Positions 8,803 to 17,819 of a stretch of DNA of 64,000 nucleotides are shown here, piece by piece. Below the pieces are notes generated by a model. The model was given only the letters and a program-made list of their open reading frames with translations. It ran no database searches and was not told the DNA's origin. Made by a program: the position numbers and the translations under genes. Origin of the DNA: Gaiella occulta (lineage in GTDB: Bacteria > Actinomycetota > Thermoleophilia > Gaiellales > Gaiellaceae); NCBI RefSeq assembly GCF_003351045.1, contig NZ_QQZY01000003.1:337373-401372 (forward strand), read 5' to 3'. Every line of letters begins with the position of its first letter. Positions within the stretch are counted from its first letter, which is position 1.

Positions 8803-10022
8803 CAAACGGCCAGGAGCCGTGCGCTCACGCCCATGGCATCGAGATCCGCCTGGATCTCCTCGAGATAGATCGGGTTCATGGCGATCACGAGCTCCGGACG
8901 GTACTCGCTCAGGAACCGCGGGGCCACGATCTCGTGACCGGTGCCGGGCATGAACTTGCCGTGCTTGTGCGGGTTGATGTCGACGACGAACTCGATCTCG
9001 TCCTGGATCCCGAGCGTCGTCAGGAACGAGACACCCTTCGACCCGGATCCCCACACGACGACGCGCCCCCCGCGTGCCCTGACCTCGCCGATCTCAGCGC
9101 GCCAGCGCTCCTCGACCGACTCGAAGCGCCGGCGGAACCCGGCGACGGCCTCTGCGACCTCGTCGGGCGATTCCTCGAGCGGCAGCGGCTCGCCCTGGCC
9201 GCTTCCCGGCACGGCTTCGATCAGGATGTACTGGTCGTCGTAGTCGAGCTCGAGCGCGGTCACGTCGAACCCCGTAGCGCGGAACAGCCGCGCCAACGAG
9301 CCGGGCGTGAAGTACGTGCAGTGCTCGTAGTAGATGTCCCAGAACGCGCACTCGTCGAGAACCCGCCTCACGTCCGGCAGCTCGAACAGGACGGCCGTGC
9401 CCGGCCGGCCCTCGAGCGAGCGTCGGATGATCCGCATGAAATCGGCGACGGGGTGGATGTGCTCGAGGGTGTGGCGGCAGATGACGGCGTCGCCGCTGAG
9501 GTGGCCGTACTTCTCCGAGTAGAGATCCCGGATCAGCTCGACCCGGTCGGCGGCCGGGCTCTCGATGCGCTCGAGCACGATCGCCGGGTCGATCCCGACG
9601 CCGTGGCCGACGCCGAGCTCGCACATGAGGAGGAGGAACTCCGCCTTGCCGCACCCGATCTCGAGCACGTCCTTGCCTGCGAGGGCGTGCCCGTCGATCC
9701 AGCGCTGGGCCAGCTCCTTCATGAACGCTCGGAACCGCGGCGAGAACCCCTGGGTTTCCTCGTAGCTCACGAAGTAGCTCTGCTTCTCGGGCTCGTACGT
9801 CGTGTTCGTGATGAAGCCGCACACCGCGCAGAAGCCGAGGCGCAGGTCGCCGCGCGTGAAGGTCTCCGCTTGCTCGCGCGTGTCCATCAGCCGGCAGCTG
9901 TGCACGGGTATGCCGCGGTGTTCGTGCACGATCGCGAGGCCCTGCGCCCCGCAGGCCGGGCACGTCGCGGCTGGGTCGGTGGCGACCTCGTCGAGCAGGC
10001 TTCTGACGGGCGACGAGCTCAT
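8802..10022 (-). CDS. NDP-sugar C-methyltransferase-like protein (zinc ribbon + SAM domain)
   Basis: The 406-residue protein has an N-terminal zinc-ribbon-like region with CPACG near residue 21 and CAVCG near residue 66. A SAM-binding domain follows with [15 protein letters not shown] near 120 and the HTLEHIHPV motif. The C-terminal domain has [14 protein letters not shown] and the diagnostic [16 protein letters not shown]. This three-part layout is that of the TylCIII/EvaC/NovU family, which methylates a carbon of a keto-deoxysugar nucleotide. It overlaps the next methyltransferase by 4 bases (ATGA) and the GT2 gene by one base. Two such enzymes in tandem could methylate two positions or act on different intermediates. 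The sugar substrate is inferred from family and context only. Confidence 0.82.
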   Translation of the reverse strand: MSSSPVRSLLDEVATDPAATCPACGAQGLAIVHEHRGIPVHSCRLMDTREQAETFTRGDLRLGFCAVCGFITNTTYEPEKQSYFVSYEETQGFSPRFRAFMKELAQRWIDGHALAGKDVLEIGCGKAEFLLLMCELGVGHGVGIDPAIVLERIESPAADRVELIRDLYSEKYGHLSGDAVICRHTLEHIHPVADFMRIIRRSLEGRPGTAVLFELPDVRRVLDECAFWDIYYEHCTYFTPGSLARLFRATGFDVTALELDYDDQYILIEAVPGSGQGEPLPLEESPDEVAEAVAGFRRRFESVEERWRAEIGEVRARGGRVVVWGSGSKGVSFLTTLGIQDEIEFVVDINPHKHGKFMPGTGHEIVAPRFLSEYRPELVIAMNPIYLEEIQADLDAMGVSARLLAV

Positions 10023-11287
10023 ACGATCTCGGGCGTCGGGACTGGCACGATGAAGCGGCCGCCGCGCCGGCGGTATTCCGCCTGCTGCTCGAGGATCTCG
10101 TCCTTGTAGTTCCAGGCGAGCAGCAGCAGGTAGTCGGGCATCGTCTCGAGCAGCATCGCCGGATCGTGGATCGGCAGGTGTGTCCCGGGCATGTAAAGGC
10201 CGTGCTTGTGGACGTTGCGGTCGACGACGTAGTCGACGAGATCCGTGCCGATGCCGACGTAGTTGACGAGTGTCGACCCCTTTGCCGCCGCGCCGTAGGC
10301 GGCGATCGTCTTGCCGTCGGCTCGAAGCGATCCGAGCAGACCTCGTAGGGCCTCGCGGATGCCCTCGACCTGGCGGCCGAACTCACGGTAGTACCCGAAC
10401 CCGGTGAGCCCGGTGTCGGCTTCGTCCTCCAGGAAGGCGCGGGCCGACGCCTCGACTGCCGGCGTCGCGCCGATCCACCATCGCAGAGTTCCTCCCTGGA
10501 GCGCCGGGAAGTGCTCGACCGCGTTGAGCGAGAGGCCGTGGCGCCGCATCAGTGCGTCGACGGCGGCACAAGAGAAGTAACAGAAGTGCTCGTGGTAGAT
10601 CGTGTCGAACTCGCAGTGGTCGATCATGTCCTTGACGTAGGTGTTCTCGATCGTGACCACGCCGTCGTCGGCGAGAAGGACAGAGAGGCCTTCGGCGAAG
10701 CTGTTGAGCGTCGGCGTGTGGGCCATCACGTTGTTGGCGATGATCACGTCGGCGCGCTTCCCCTCGGCGCGGAGGCGCCGCGCCAGGCCGGCATCGAAGA
10801 ACTCGGTCAGGGTGGGGACGCCGATCCTCTCCGCCTCGACCGCCTGGGTCGGCGCCGGATCGATCCCGAGCACGGGGATGCCGTGCTCGACGAAGTTCCG
10901 CAGGAGATACCCGTCGTTCGAGGCGATCTCGACGACGAGGCTGTTCTCGTCGAGCTTTCGCTCCTCGATCAGGCGGAGGGCATGCTCGCGCGAGTGGCGG
11001 AGGAGGCCTTCCGAGAACGACGAGAAGTAGAGGTAGTTGTCGACGAAGAGAGCCTCTGGGTGCACCTCTTCGAGGATCTGCACCAGCGAGCAGGCAGGGC
11101 AGAACGCCACGTCGAGCGGATACCGCGGCTCGGGCCCGCTCAGCTGATCCTCGCGCAGCAGGGCGTCCGGGAGCGGGACGTCGCCGAGCTCGAGGAATAC
11201 CTCGAGATCGGCCTCGCCGCACGACCTGCAGCGGGCACCGAGCGCCGTCGTGCCGGCGCGCTCCGTGTCCGCGACCTCCTCAGGCAC
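10019..11287 (-). CDS. NDP-sugar C-methyltransferase-like protein (second of a tandem pair)
   Basis: The 422-residue protein has the same plan as its neighbour: CRSCGEAD near residue 20 and CPACSLVQ near 63 (putative zinc site), the SAM region [15 protein letters not shown] near 118, and a C-terminal domain with [17 protein letters not shown] and [16 protein letters not shown]. The [16 protein letters not shown] segment ([11 protein letters not shown]) is characteristic of sugar C-3 methyltransferases of the TylCIII type. It starts with GTG and overlaps the SDR gene by 8 bases. Together with rfbF and the SDR enzyme it suggests synthesis of a branched-chain deoxysugar. It matches the characterised branch of the family better than the gene at 8802. 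Confidence 0.85.
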   Translation of the reverse strand: MPEEVADTERAGTTALGARCRSCGEADLEVFLELGDVPLPDALLREDQLSGPEPRYPLDVAFCPACSLVQILEEVHPEALFVDNYLYFSSFSEGLLRHSREHALRLIEERKLDENSLVVEIASNDGYLLRNFVEHGIPVLGIDPAPTQAVEAERIGVPTLTEFFDAGLARRLRAEGKRADVIIANNVMAHTPTLNSFAEGLSVLLADDGVVTIENTYVKDMIDHCEFDTIYHEHFCYFSCAAVDALMRRHGLSLNAVEHFPALQGGTLRWWIGATPAVEASARAFLEDEADTGLTGFGYYREFGRQVEGIREALRGLLGSLRADGKTIAAYGAAAKGSTLVNYVGIGTDLVDYVVDRNVHKHGLYMPGTHLPIHDPAMLLETMPDYLLLLAWNYKDEILEQQAEYRRRGGRFIVPVPTPEIV

Positions 11288-12332
11288 CGGTCGTCTGCAG
11301 CGCGTCGGAGGCGACGCGGCGCAGGCCGGCGTCGATCATCCCCGCATCCTGCAGCTCCCTGACGTGCTTGATGCGGAGGAACCGCGAGGACTCGAAGTCC
11401 TCCAGCGTGAGGCCGTTGCGCATGTAGGCGTCGAAGAGCTCCTGCACGCCCCGGCGCACCGTCCATTCGGGCCTGAACTCCGGGACCAGCGACGGCAGCC
11501 GGTCGCAGTTGACGCGGTAGCAGCGCAGGTCCGGCCCGCCGCCTTCGGCGTAGTGGACGCGGCTGTTGGGAACGATCTCCTCGACGATCGCCGCCACCTC
11601 GCTGATCCGGTAGTTCTCGGACGTGACACCGACGTTGAAGGCCTCGTTGTGGATCACGTCGCGCGGTGCGTTGAGCACGGCGAGGAACGCCCGGCTGATG
11701 TCCTCGATGTGGACGAGCGGCCGCCACGGCGTCCCGTCGCTCTTGATCAGGACGTCTCCCGTCGTCAGCGCGTAGCCCACCAGGTTGTTGACGACGAGGT
11801 CGCCGCGCAGCCGGGGCGAGACGCCGAACGCGGTCGCGTTGCGCAGGTACGTCGGCGAGAAGTCGTCGTCGGCGAGGGCCGCCATTCCCTGCTCCGCCAG
11901 GATCTTCGACTCCCCGTAGGCCGTCACGGGGCTGAACTCGGCGGTCTCGTCGAGGAACTCGTCTCCGGCCTTCCCGTAGAGGCTGCAAGACGACGAGAAG
12001 ATGAAGCGCGGAACCCCGGCCGCTTTCGCCTGCGCGGCAAGATGGACGGCACCGCGGTGGTTGATGTCGTAGGTCGTCTCGGGGTTCAGATCTCCGACCG
12101 GGTCGTTCGAGATCGCCGCGAGATGCATGACCGCGTCGAACCCCTCGAGGTCGGCGGCCTTGACGTCACGGATGTCCATCCGCAGCGAGGGAGGATCTAC
12201 GACGACCGGACCGTAGGTGCATTCCTCGTACAGGTAGCTGTCGAGGCCCACGACGTCGTGTCCTGCCCGTTGCAGCATCGGAACGAGCACCGTGCCGATG
12301 TAGCCGTCGTGCCCTGTGACGAGGATTCTCAC
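11280..12332 (-). CDS. Extended-SDR nucleotide-sugar epimerase/dehydratase
   Basis: This is a 350-residue short-chain dehydrogenase of the extended type. The NAD-binding loop [12 protein letters not shown] is at residues 7-18, the catalytic Ser region is FSSSCSLYG, and the Tyr-Lys pair is in [11 protein letters not shown] near residue 140. The HLAAISNDP segment, [15 protein letters not shown] and NVG motifs place it with NDP-sugar epimerases and dehydratases. It sits between glucose-1-phosphate cytidylyltransferase and two C-methyltransferases, separated from the former by 10 bases, so a CDP-hexose intermediate is the likely substrate. It cannot be told from sequence whether it is a 4,6-dehydratase, an epimerase or a reductase. 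Confidence 0.86.
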   Translation of the reverse strand: MRILVTGHDGYIGTVLVPMLQRAGHDVVGLDSYLYEECTYGPVVVDPPSLRMDIRDVKAADLEGFDAVMHLAAISNDPVGDLNPETTYDINHRGAVHLAAQAKAAGVPRFIFSSSCSLYGKAGDEFLDETAEFSPVTAYGESKILAEQGMAALADDDFSPTYLRNATAFGVSPRLRGDLVVNNLVGYALTTGDVLIKSDGTPWRPLVHIEDISRAFLAVLNAPRDVIHNEAFNVGVTSENYRISEVAAIVEEIVPNSRVHYAEGGGPDLRCYRVNCDRLPSLVPEFRPEWTVRRGVQELFDAYMRNGLTLEDFESSRFLRIKHVRELQDAGMIDAGLRRVASDALQTTGA

Positions 12333-12342
12333 GCTTCGCTCC

Positions 12343-13122
12343 TTAGCTCCAGGTTTTCCATAACGCTCGACCGCTTTCCCACATCTCGTCGAGCAAGATC
12401 TTGTCTCTCAGCGTATCCATGCACTGCCAGAAGTCGAGGTGCCGGTACGCCATCAGCTGCCCCTCGCGCGCAAGGCGCTCGAGCGGCTCGAGCTCGAAGC
12501 GCGTGTCGTCGCCATCGATGTAGTCGAGCACTTCGGGCTCGAGCACGAAGAACGCGCCGTTGATCCATCCTTCGCCTATCTGCGGCTTCTCGGAGAACTC
12601 GACGATCTTGTCCTCCTCGAGCTCGAGATGGCCGAAGCGCGCAGGCGGGCGCACCGCCGTGAGCGTCGCCAGCTTGCCGTGCGCACGGTGGAACGCGAGC
12701 AGCTTGTCGAGGTCGACGTTCGAGACCCCGTCACCCCAGGTCAGCATGAACGTCTCGTTGCCCACATGCTCTGCTAGCCGCTTGATCCTGCCGCCGGTCT
12801 GCGTTCTCTGCCCTGTGTCGACAAGACTGAGTGTCCAGTCCTCGTCGTTGCCGTTGTCGGTCTGCAGGCGTTGAACCGTGCCCTCTCTCAGCGAGATCGT
12901 GAGGTCGGAGGCCAGGCTCGAGTAGTCGACGAAGTAGCGCTTGACGTACTCGCCCCGGTACCCCAGCGCGATCACGAAGTCCTTGTGCCCGTAATGGGCG
13001 TAGTGCTTGAGGATGTGCCAGAGGATGGGCCGTCCTCCGATCTCGACCATCGGCTTCGGCTTGGCGACGGTCTCCTCCGAGAGGCGGCTACCCGTCCCTC
13101 CTGCCAAGATCGCAACCTTCAT
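12343..13122 (-). CDS. rfbF: Glucose-1-phosphate cytidylyltransferase
   Basis: The 259-residue protein makes CDP-glucose from CTP and glucose-1-phosphate, the entry step to CDP-deoxysugars. The nucleotidyltransferase signature AILAGGTGSRLSEETVAKPK occupies residues 4-23, followed by PMVEIGGRPILWHIL, ALGYRGEYVKRYF and MLTWGDGVSNVD, all characteristic of RfbF rather than RmlA or GalU. Its length equals the usual 257-260. ATG 13122 was chosen because it begins the first strand directly (MKVAILAGG); a longer frame upstream has no family match. It heads the tight minus-strand operon 13122-7849. Confidence 0.93.
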   Translation of the reverse strand: MKVAILAGGTGSRLSEETVAKPKPMVEIGGRPILWHILKHYAHYGHKDFVIALGYRGEYVKRYFVDYSSLASDLTISLREGTVQRLQTDNGNDEDWTLSLVDTGQRTQTGGRIKRLAEHVGNETFMLTWGDGVSNVDLDKLLAFHRAHGKLATLTAVRPPARFGHLELEEDKIVEFSEKPQIGEGWINGAFFVLEPEVLDYIDGDDTRFELEPLERLAREGQLMAYRHLDFWQCMDTLRDKILLDEMWESGRALWKTWS

Positions 13123-13284
13123 CGTCCATCCGCTCCTCGTGACTCGTAGGGCGCCGGCAGGCCCCGCTGCCGGGCCGTTGCAGCCCGGGCTGAACACGGA
13201 TTTGCCGAGGCGCACCTCTCCTTCTCGACTGCCACTCGTCCCAACAGCTCTCCGCGCCTTGCGTGACGCCGGGGAGCGCCGATG

Positions 13285-14214
13285 TCAGGAGTCCGGCCGG
13301 AACACCAGCTCGCCAGAGCGAGCCTCCTCGTCGTCGTACCGGGCAACTAGCTCTTCGGGCAGGTCGGCGAGATCGCTCGCGCGCTTGAAGTCGCGGAGCG
13401 ATGTCCCCTTCGGCTCGGAGTCGACGTTGGGCGCGCCGCCCATCGTCTCGACCTCGTCGAGATGGACTGTCCGGAAGTCGATGCTGTACCGCGTCCGGCC
13501 CGTCGTATTGGGCACGGTCGAGTGCATGTGCGCGGCTGCGAACAGGACGATGCCGCCCGCCGGGGGGACGAACCGGATCTGCGGCTCGAGCTCCATCGGC
13601 TCCTCGGGCTTCGGCTGCTTCCGGCTGTCCGACGTGATGTGCTTGGCGGCGTCCTTCCGGCCCGTGGAGTTCCACTCGTAGTAGTTGAACTCGCTGGAGC
13701 CGTTCTTGACCGGCTTCGACCAATACGCGGGATGGAACGCCATCGAGCTCTCCGAGTCGATGTCGTAGATCGGCAACCACCAGTTGAGCTGGCACAGGGG
13801 CGCCGAATACCACGTGTCGCGATGGGGGTGATGGGCATAGCCGACTCCCGACGTCAGGTACCCGTCGCTCGTCACCATGCGGAGTCGCGGGACGTCCTGA
13901 TAGGTGCGCTCGAGATCGCAACCGAAGTCCTCGAGCACCGCGCGCACCAGCTTCTTCGTCGTGTCGTTGTGGATGAAGGCCGGCTTCAGCGGCTGGCAGA
14001 TCTCGACGTAGCGCTCGACCGGCATGTGGTACTGCGCCACCAGGGGGTCGACGCCGTCGAAAGCGTCCTCGATCATCGCCCGCGCGTGGTCGACGAGCGC
14101 AAGCGAGCTCGGACGGGGGCCGAAGACGAAGATCTGACCGTCGAAGAGCTGTCTCCTGCGGTCGTTGTCGCTCGCGCTGCTATCGAGATACGCGGTATTC
14201 AAGGCATCCTCCAC
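13285..14214 (-). CDS. Phytanoyl-CoA-dioxygenase-like Fe(II)/2-oxoglutarate enzyme
   Basis: This 309-residue protein belongs by pattern to the PhyH family. The metal-binding facial triad can be read as His and Asp in YAHHPHRDTWYSAP near residue 130 and His in FAAAHMHSTVPN near 228. The 2-oxoglutarate-binding Arg is probably in TGRTRYSIDFR shortly after. It lies 162 bases upstream of rfbF on the same strand, so it may share a transcript with the deoxysugar operon. Hydroxylation or other oxidation of a sugar, lipid carrier or amino-acid substituent are all possible; the substrate is unknown. PhyH proteins are found in some natural-product and EPS clusters, so the call to family is fairly safe. 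Confidence 0.75.
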   Translation of the reverse strand: MEDALNTAYLDSSASDNDRRRQLFDGQIFVFGPRPSSLALVDHARAMIEDAFDGVDPLVAQYHMPVERYVEICQPLKPAFIHNDTTKKLVRAVLEDFGCDLERTYQDVPRLRMVTSDGYLTSGVGYAHHPHRDTWYSAPLCQLNWWLPIYDIDSESSMAFHPAYWSKPVKNGSSEFNYYEWNSTGRKDAAKHITSDSRKQPKPEEPMELEPQIRFVPPAGGIVLFAAAHMHSTVPNTTGRTRYSIDFRTVHLDEVETMGGAPNVDSEPKGTSLRDFKRASDLADLPEELVARYDDEEARSGELVFRPDS

Positions 14215-14682
14215 TGTTTGGGCAACACGCGTCTCGCTCTCAGTAATAGCGAGGATCAGCTTAGCGTCAAGGGTGACCAGGAGTCACCGGTCGGCGTTTC
14301 GGCGTGAAGCACGTCCGGCGATGTCGAGTCGAAGAGGCGTGCGAAGGGGCGTCTCGAATGGATTCAGCCTCGGCGACGAATGCATGGCACGCGCCTCGAG
14401 CCGTGTCGGGAGCGTCGGGAGGGCGCTTCCGGTCGCACCGCTCACGCAGTCCTCGAGTGCTGCCGATGGGGAATCCATGCAGTTGCGAGATCGACACCGA
14501 GAAGCCATTCCCAAGACGGGCATTCTCGACTACCGTGCGGGGCAGAGCATCTCCGACATCTGTTGTACGGAGGGTGGCGGCGGTGTCGGCAGGATGACGC
14601 CGCGGAGCCCGGCGGTGCAGACGATGGCGAAGCGATTCGAGTGGGGCCCGGGGACTTCGGGCGGGGGAAGGGGTGAGAGGCA
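14215..14682. other. Divergent intergenic region without a gene
   Basis: This 468-base stretch lies between the dioxygenase-like gene (minus) and the initiating transferase gene (plus), so it should hold both promoters. I see no frame with family features. An inverted repeat GGTGAC-5nt-GTCACC lies at 14272-14288, 58-74 bases upstream of the dioxygenase start, and could be a regulator site. A purine-rich run ending GGGTGAGAGG just before 14683 serves as ribosome site for the transferase. Confidence 0.45.
14272..14288. promoter_or_regulatory. Inverted repeat, possible operator upstream of the dioxygenase-like gene
   Basis: A 6-bp perfect inverted repeat, GGTGAC and GTCACC with a 5-base spacer, lies in the divergent promoter region. 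Its position and symmetry suit a dimeric regulator, but a 6-bp repeat is short and may be chance in G+C-rich DNA. Confidence 0.25.
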
Positions 14683-16176
14683 ATGTCGGTGATGGATCGT
14701 CGTGCAGGCGCGGCGGGCAACGCTCCTCCCCGAGGCCCGTCCCTCCACGGCCCCGGAGAGGGAGTGCTGCCGCTCGCGCTGCGGAAGCGGCACCACTGGA
14801 AGGTCGTGCGCCTGCTCGTGCTGAACGACGTCCTCGCGATTCTCCTCGCGACGACGGTCGCCGTGGCGGCGGTCAACCCGGCCGAGCCGGTACCGCCGCT
14901 GGGCTGGGTTCTCGTGACGCTGTTCTTCACTCTCGTCCTGTTCGCGATCCAGCGACTGTACGAGCGCGATCGTCGTAACATCAGCGTTTCCACACTCGAC
15001 GAGGTGCGGGACATCCTGACGTCGCTGGGGCTCGTCGGTTTCGCGACGTTTTCGCTGGCGCTCGGCTTCGACGCCGGTGGGATCCTTCCGCCGCACCCGC
15101 TCAGCGTCGTGTTCTTCTGGCTCGCGGGCATCGTCTTGATCCCGTGTGGACGCGCTGCGCTGCGGCACCGGGTGATCCCCTTCTCGACGGATTCGCAGAG
15201 GACGCTCGTCGTCGGTGCCGGCCGTGTGGGGCAGGCGATCGTGCGCAAGATCCGCAAGAACCCCCAGTACAACGTCGAGGTGATCGGCTTTCTCGACGAC
15301 GACCCGGCGGTGCTCGACCCGGACGTCGCGGACGTGCCGGTGCTGGGGGCGGAGAAGGACCTCGTCGAGACGATCGTCGGGCAGAACATCAGCCGTGTCG
15401 TCCTCGCCTTCTCCCGGTCGACGCACGAGGACGTCCTCGAGGTCGTGCGCAACGCCGGCCTGCGCGACGTCCACATCTCGATCGTGCCGCGCTACTTCGA
15501 CATCATCGCGGCGAACGTCGGCATCGCCGACGTCGAAGGCATCTCCGTTCTCGAGCTTCCGGTCGCCGGTCTCTCGCGGCTCGCCCGCGCCACCAAGCGC
15601 GGATTCGATCTCGTGATCACCGTGCCGAGCCTGATCCTCCTCTCGCCGCTCCTGCTCGCGATCGCGGCGGCGATCAAGCTCGAAACGCGAGGCCCTGCTC
15701 TGTTCCGCCAGGCCAGAACGGGCCGCGGCGACGAGCAGTTCGAGATCCTCAAGTTCCGCACGATGGTCGTCGGCGCGGAGCAGATGCGCGACGACCTCCT
15801 CGGCGAGAACGAGTCGCGTGGCCCGCTGTTCAAGATCCGCGACGACCCGCGCGTGACGCGGGTCGGGCTCATGCTGCGGCGAACATCCCTGGACGAGCTG
15901 CCGCAGCTCCTGAACGTGTTGCGGGGGCAGATGAGCCTCGTCGGCCCGCGGCCGTTCGTGACCTACGAGGACGACAAGATCGACGGGTGGGCGCGGCGGA
16001 GGCTGGACATCACCCCCGGGATGACCGGCCTCTGGCAGGTGCTCGGGCGCAACGACATCGACTACGACGAGATGGTGAAGCTCGACTATCTCTACGTCAC
16101 GAACTGGTCGTTGTGGTGGGACACCAAGCTGCTCTTGCGCACGGTCCCGGTCGTGTTCAAGCGGCGCGGCTACTGA
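14683..16176 (+). CDS. Initiating undecaprenyl-phosphate hexose-1-phosphate transferase (polyprenyl glycosylphosphotransferase)
   Basis: The 497-residue protein has four predicted N-terminal membrane helices (residues about 38-155), a Rossmann-like CoA-binding/NAD-like domain (TLVVGAGRVGQAIVRKIRKN near 178) and a C-terminal bacterial sugar transferase domain. That domain begins with the membrane re-entrant helix after TKRGFDLVITVPSLILLSP, then ILKFRTMVVGAE, RRTSLDELPQLLNVLRGQM and SLVGPRPF, ending in GITPGMTGLW-like and DYDEMVKLDY motifs. This is the WcaJ/CpsE/ExoY layout. It starts EPS synthesis by moving a sugar-phosphate from a UDP-sugar to undecaprenyl phosphate. The last 101 bases of coding sequence recur at 19447-19547. 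Confidence 0.93.
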   Translation: MSVMDRRAGAAGNAPPRGPSLHGPGEGVLPLALRKRHHWKVVRLLVLNDVLAILLATTVAVAAVNPAEPVPPLGWVLVTLFFTLVLFAIQRLYERDRRNISVSTLDEVRDILTSLGLVGFATFSLALGFDAGGILPPHPLSVVFFWLAGIVLIPCGRAALRHRVIPFSTDSQRTLVVGAGRVGQAIVRKIRKNPQYNVEVIGFLDDDPAVLDPDVADVPVLGAEKDLVETIVGQNISRVVLAFSRSTHEDVLEVVRNAGLRDVHISIVPRYFDIIAANVGIADVEGISVLELPVAGLSRLARATKRGFDLVITVPSLILLSPLLLAIAAAIKLETRGPALFRQARTGRGDEQFEILKFRTMVVGAEQMRDDLLGENESRGPLFKIRDDPRVTRVGLMLRRTSLDELPQLLNVLRGQMSLVGPRPFVTYEDDKIDGWARRRLDITPGMTGLWQVLGRNDIDYDEMVKLDYLYVTNWSLWWDTKLLLRTVPVVFKRRGY

Positions 16177-16535
16177 GGGGAAACCCCGTGTGGTCAGGCG
16201 GCCGCCTCCTGGAGGGTGACGGTGTGCCCGTGCACCCGGCGCGGCCTCTTCGGCAACAGCGGCTCGACCTGCTGCCACAACCCATCCGACACGATCCACG
16301 GCGGCACCCGCATCGACATCTCCCCCCGAGCTTGACGACAGATGCCGACGGACTTCGCCCCGCGGAGCGGATCCCTTCATTCAGTTGGAGGTTCAAAGTG
16401 TCGCGAGCGACCCCGGGATGCCCGCGTCCGCGTCCCGGTGCGAACCCCGCCGACACCCGTAGAGTCCCTGCCGAGGGCCGGCGGGGCCGGCCGCCCGCTG
16501 CCTCGGAGCGGCCATGGCGCCGACACGCGAGGGCG
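16177..16535. other. Intergenic region with IS5 scrap
   Basis: Apart from the IS5 remnant (16194-16319) I see no gene. Bases 16320-16535 show no family-like frame and no clear promoter. The two flanking genes converge here. Confidence 0.4.
16194..16319 (-). pseudogene. N-terminal remnant of an IS5-type transposase
   Basis: A 41-codon open frame starting MSMRVPPWIVSDGLWQQVEP and going on with LLPKRPRR matches the beginning of IS5-family transposases (helix-turn-helix N-terminus, WxxxEPLLP motif). It ends at TGA after TVTLQEAAA, far short of the roughly 270 residues of a full protein. It starts only 18 bases past the stop of the initiating transferase gene. A fragment of the following part of the same kind of transposase lies at 19299-19447 on the opposite strand, next to the duplicated transferase tail. 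Confidence 0.7.
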
Positions 16536-17819
16536 TCACGTCGAGCGAGCTCCCGCACGCGGCGGGTTGGCGGCGCCGGGAGAGGGCTTCATCTGCCTCG
16601 ACGTCGTGTGGCCTGCGCGCCGGGCCCGCTCGTGACGCCGTAGCACCCAGGTGACCGCCGCGATCACGTCGTCGACGTCGTCGTCGGTCAGCGACGGCCC
16701 GAGCGGAAGCGAGATCGTCCGCTCCGAGATCCAGGTCGCGTTCGCGAGCGAGGCGCCGTCGTCCGGGAGGCGGTCACGGTAGTAGGGGTGCAGGTGCAGC
16801 GCCCGGTAGTGGATCCCGGTTCCGATTCCGAGCTCGTGCAGCTCCCGCTGGACACGATCGCGGCCGATGTCGAGGTGGTCGAGGTCGAGGAGCAGCGTGT
16901 AGAGGTGCCGCGCGTGCCGGGTCCCGGGTCGGACCGGGGCCGGGGTCGCCGCCGGAAGGTCCACGAACGCGTCGTCGTAGCGGGCCCAGATCTCGTTCCG
17001 GCGCTCGAGACTCCGCTCGACCCGGGCCAGCTGGTGCAGGCCGAGCGCGGCCTGGATGTCCGTCATGTTGTACTTGAACCCCGGCTCTTCCACCTCGTAG
17101 TGCTTGAAGCCGTCGTCGGAGAACCGCTTCCAGGCGTCGGCGCTGAGGCCATGCAGGGCGAGGCGCCGCGCGCGCGCCGCGGCGTCGGGATCGTGCGTGA
17201 GGAGCATCCCGCCCTCGGCGGTGACGACGTTCTTGGTGACGTAGAAGCTGAAGGCCGAGAAGGCGCCGAAGGTGCCCGCGTGGCGACCGCCGACGGTCGT
17301 CTCGATCGCGTGTGCGCAGTCCTCGATCACCGTGAGGCCGTGTGCGTCTGCGACGGCGAAGATCGCGTCGATGTCGAACGGGCGGCCGGCGAAATGGACA
17401 GCGATCACCGCCCGCGTGCGCGGCGTGATGCGCCGTTCGATGTCGGTGGGCGAAAGGCACATGGTGTCGCGGTCGACGTCGGCGATCACCGGCACGCCGC
17501 CTGCGTGGACGACCACGTTCGCCGTCGCAGCGAACGTCATGGCGGGGACGATCACCTCGTCTCCGGGAGCGATCCGAGCGCCGAGCAGTGCGAGGTGCAG
17601 CGCGGCGGTGCACGAGCTCACGGCGACTGCGTGCGCGGCGCCCGTGTAGAGCCGGAACTGCTCTTCGAAGCGGGAAGCGCGGGGTCCCGCGCCGATCCAC
17701 CGCGAGCGCAGCACGGAAACGACCTCGTCGATGTCCTCGTCGAGGATCTCCGGCTGGCCGAAGACCAGGTACTCGGAGCGCCGTGGGGTGGCGTCAGCAT
17801 GTGGCTCATACTTGCTCAC
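16536..17819 (-). CDS. DegT/DnrJ/EryC1/StrS-family PLP aminotransferase
   Basis: This is a 427-residue PLP-dependent enzyme of the sugar aminotransferase family. The substrate pocket begins with FGQPEILDEDIDEVVSVL, the cofactor phosphate site is SSCTAALHLAL, VIEDCAHAIE holds the PLP-ring Asp, and the Schiff-base Lys is in FYVTKNVVTAEGGM. The start is GTG 17819, which overlaps the TGA stop of the upstream glycosyltransferase as GTGA. It would make an amino-deoxysugar nucleotide from the matching 3- or 4-keto sugar. The last 25 residues are a low-complexity Ala/Pro/Arg tail, longer than in most homologues. Confidence 0.9.
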   Translation of the reverse strand: MSKYEPHADATPRRSEYLVFGQPEILDEDIDEVVSVLRSRWIGAGPRASRFEEQFRLYTGAAHAVAVSSCTAALHLALLGARIAPGDEVIVPAMTFAATANVVVHAGGVPVIADVDRDTMCLSPTDIERRITPRTRAVIAVHFAGRPFDIDAIFAVADAHGLTVIEDCAHAIETTVGGRHAGTFGAFSAFSFYVTKNVVTAEGGMLLTHDPDAAARARRLALHGLSADAWKRFSDDGFKHYEVEEPGFKYNMTDIQAALGLHQLARVERSLERRNEIWARYDDAFVDLPAATPAPVRPGTRHARHLYTLLLDLDHLDIGRDRVQRELHELGIGTGIHYRALHLHPYYRDRLPDDGASLANATWISERTISLPLGPSLTDDDVDDVIAAVTWVLRRHERARRAGHTTSRQMKPSPGAANPPRAGARST

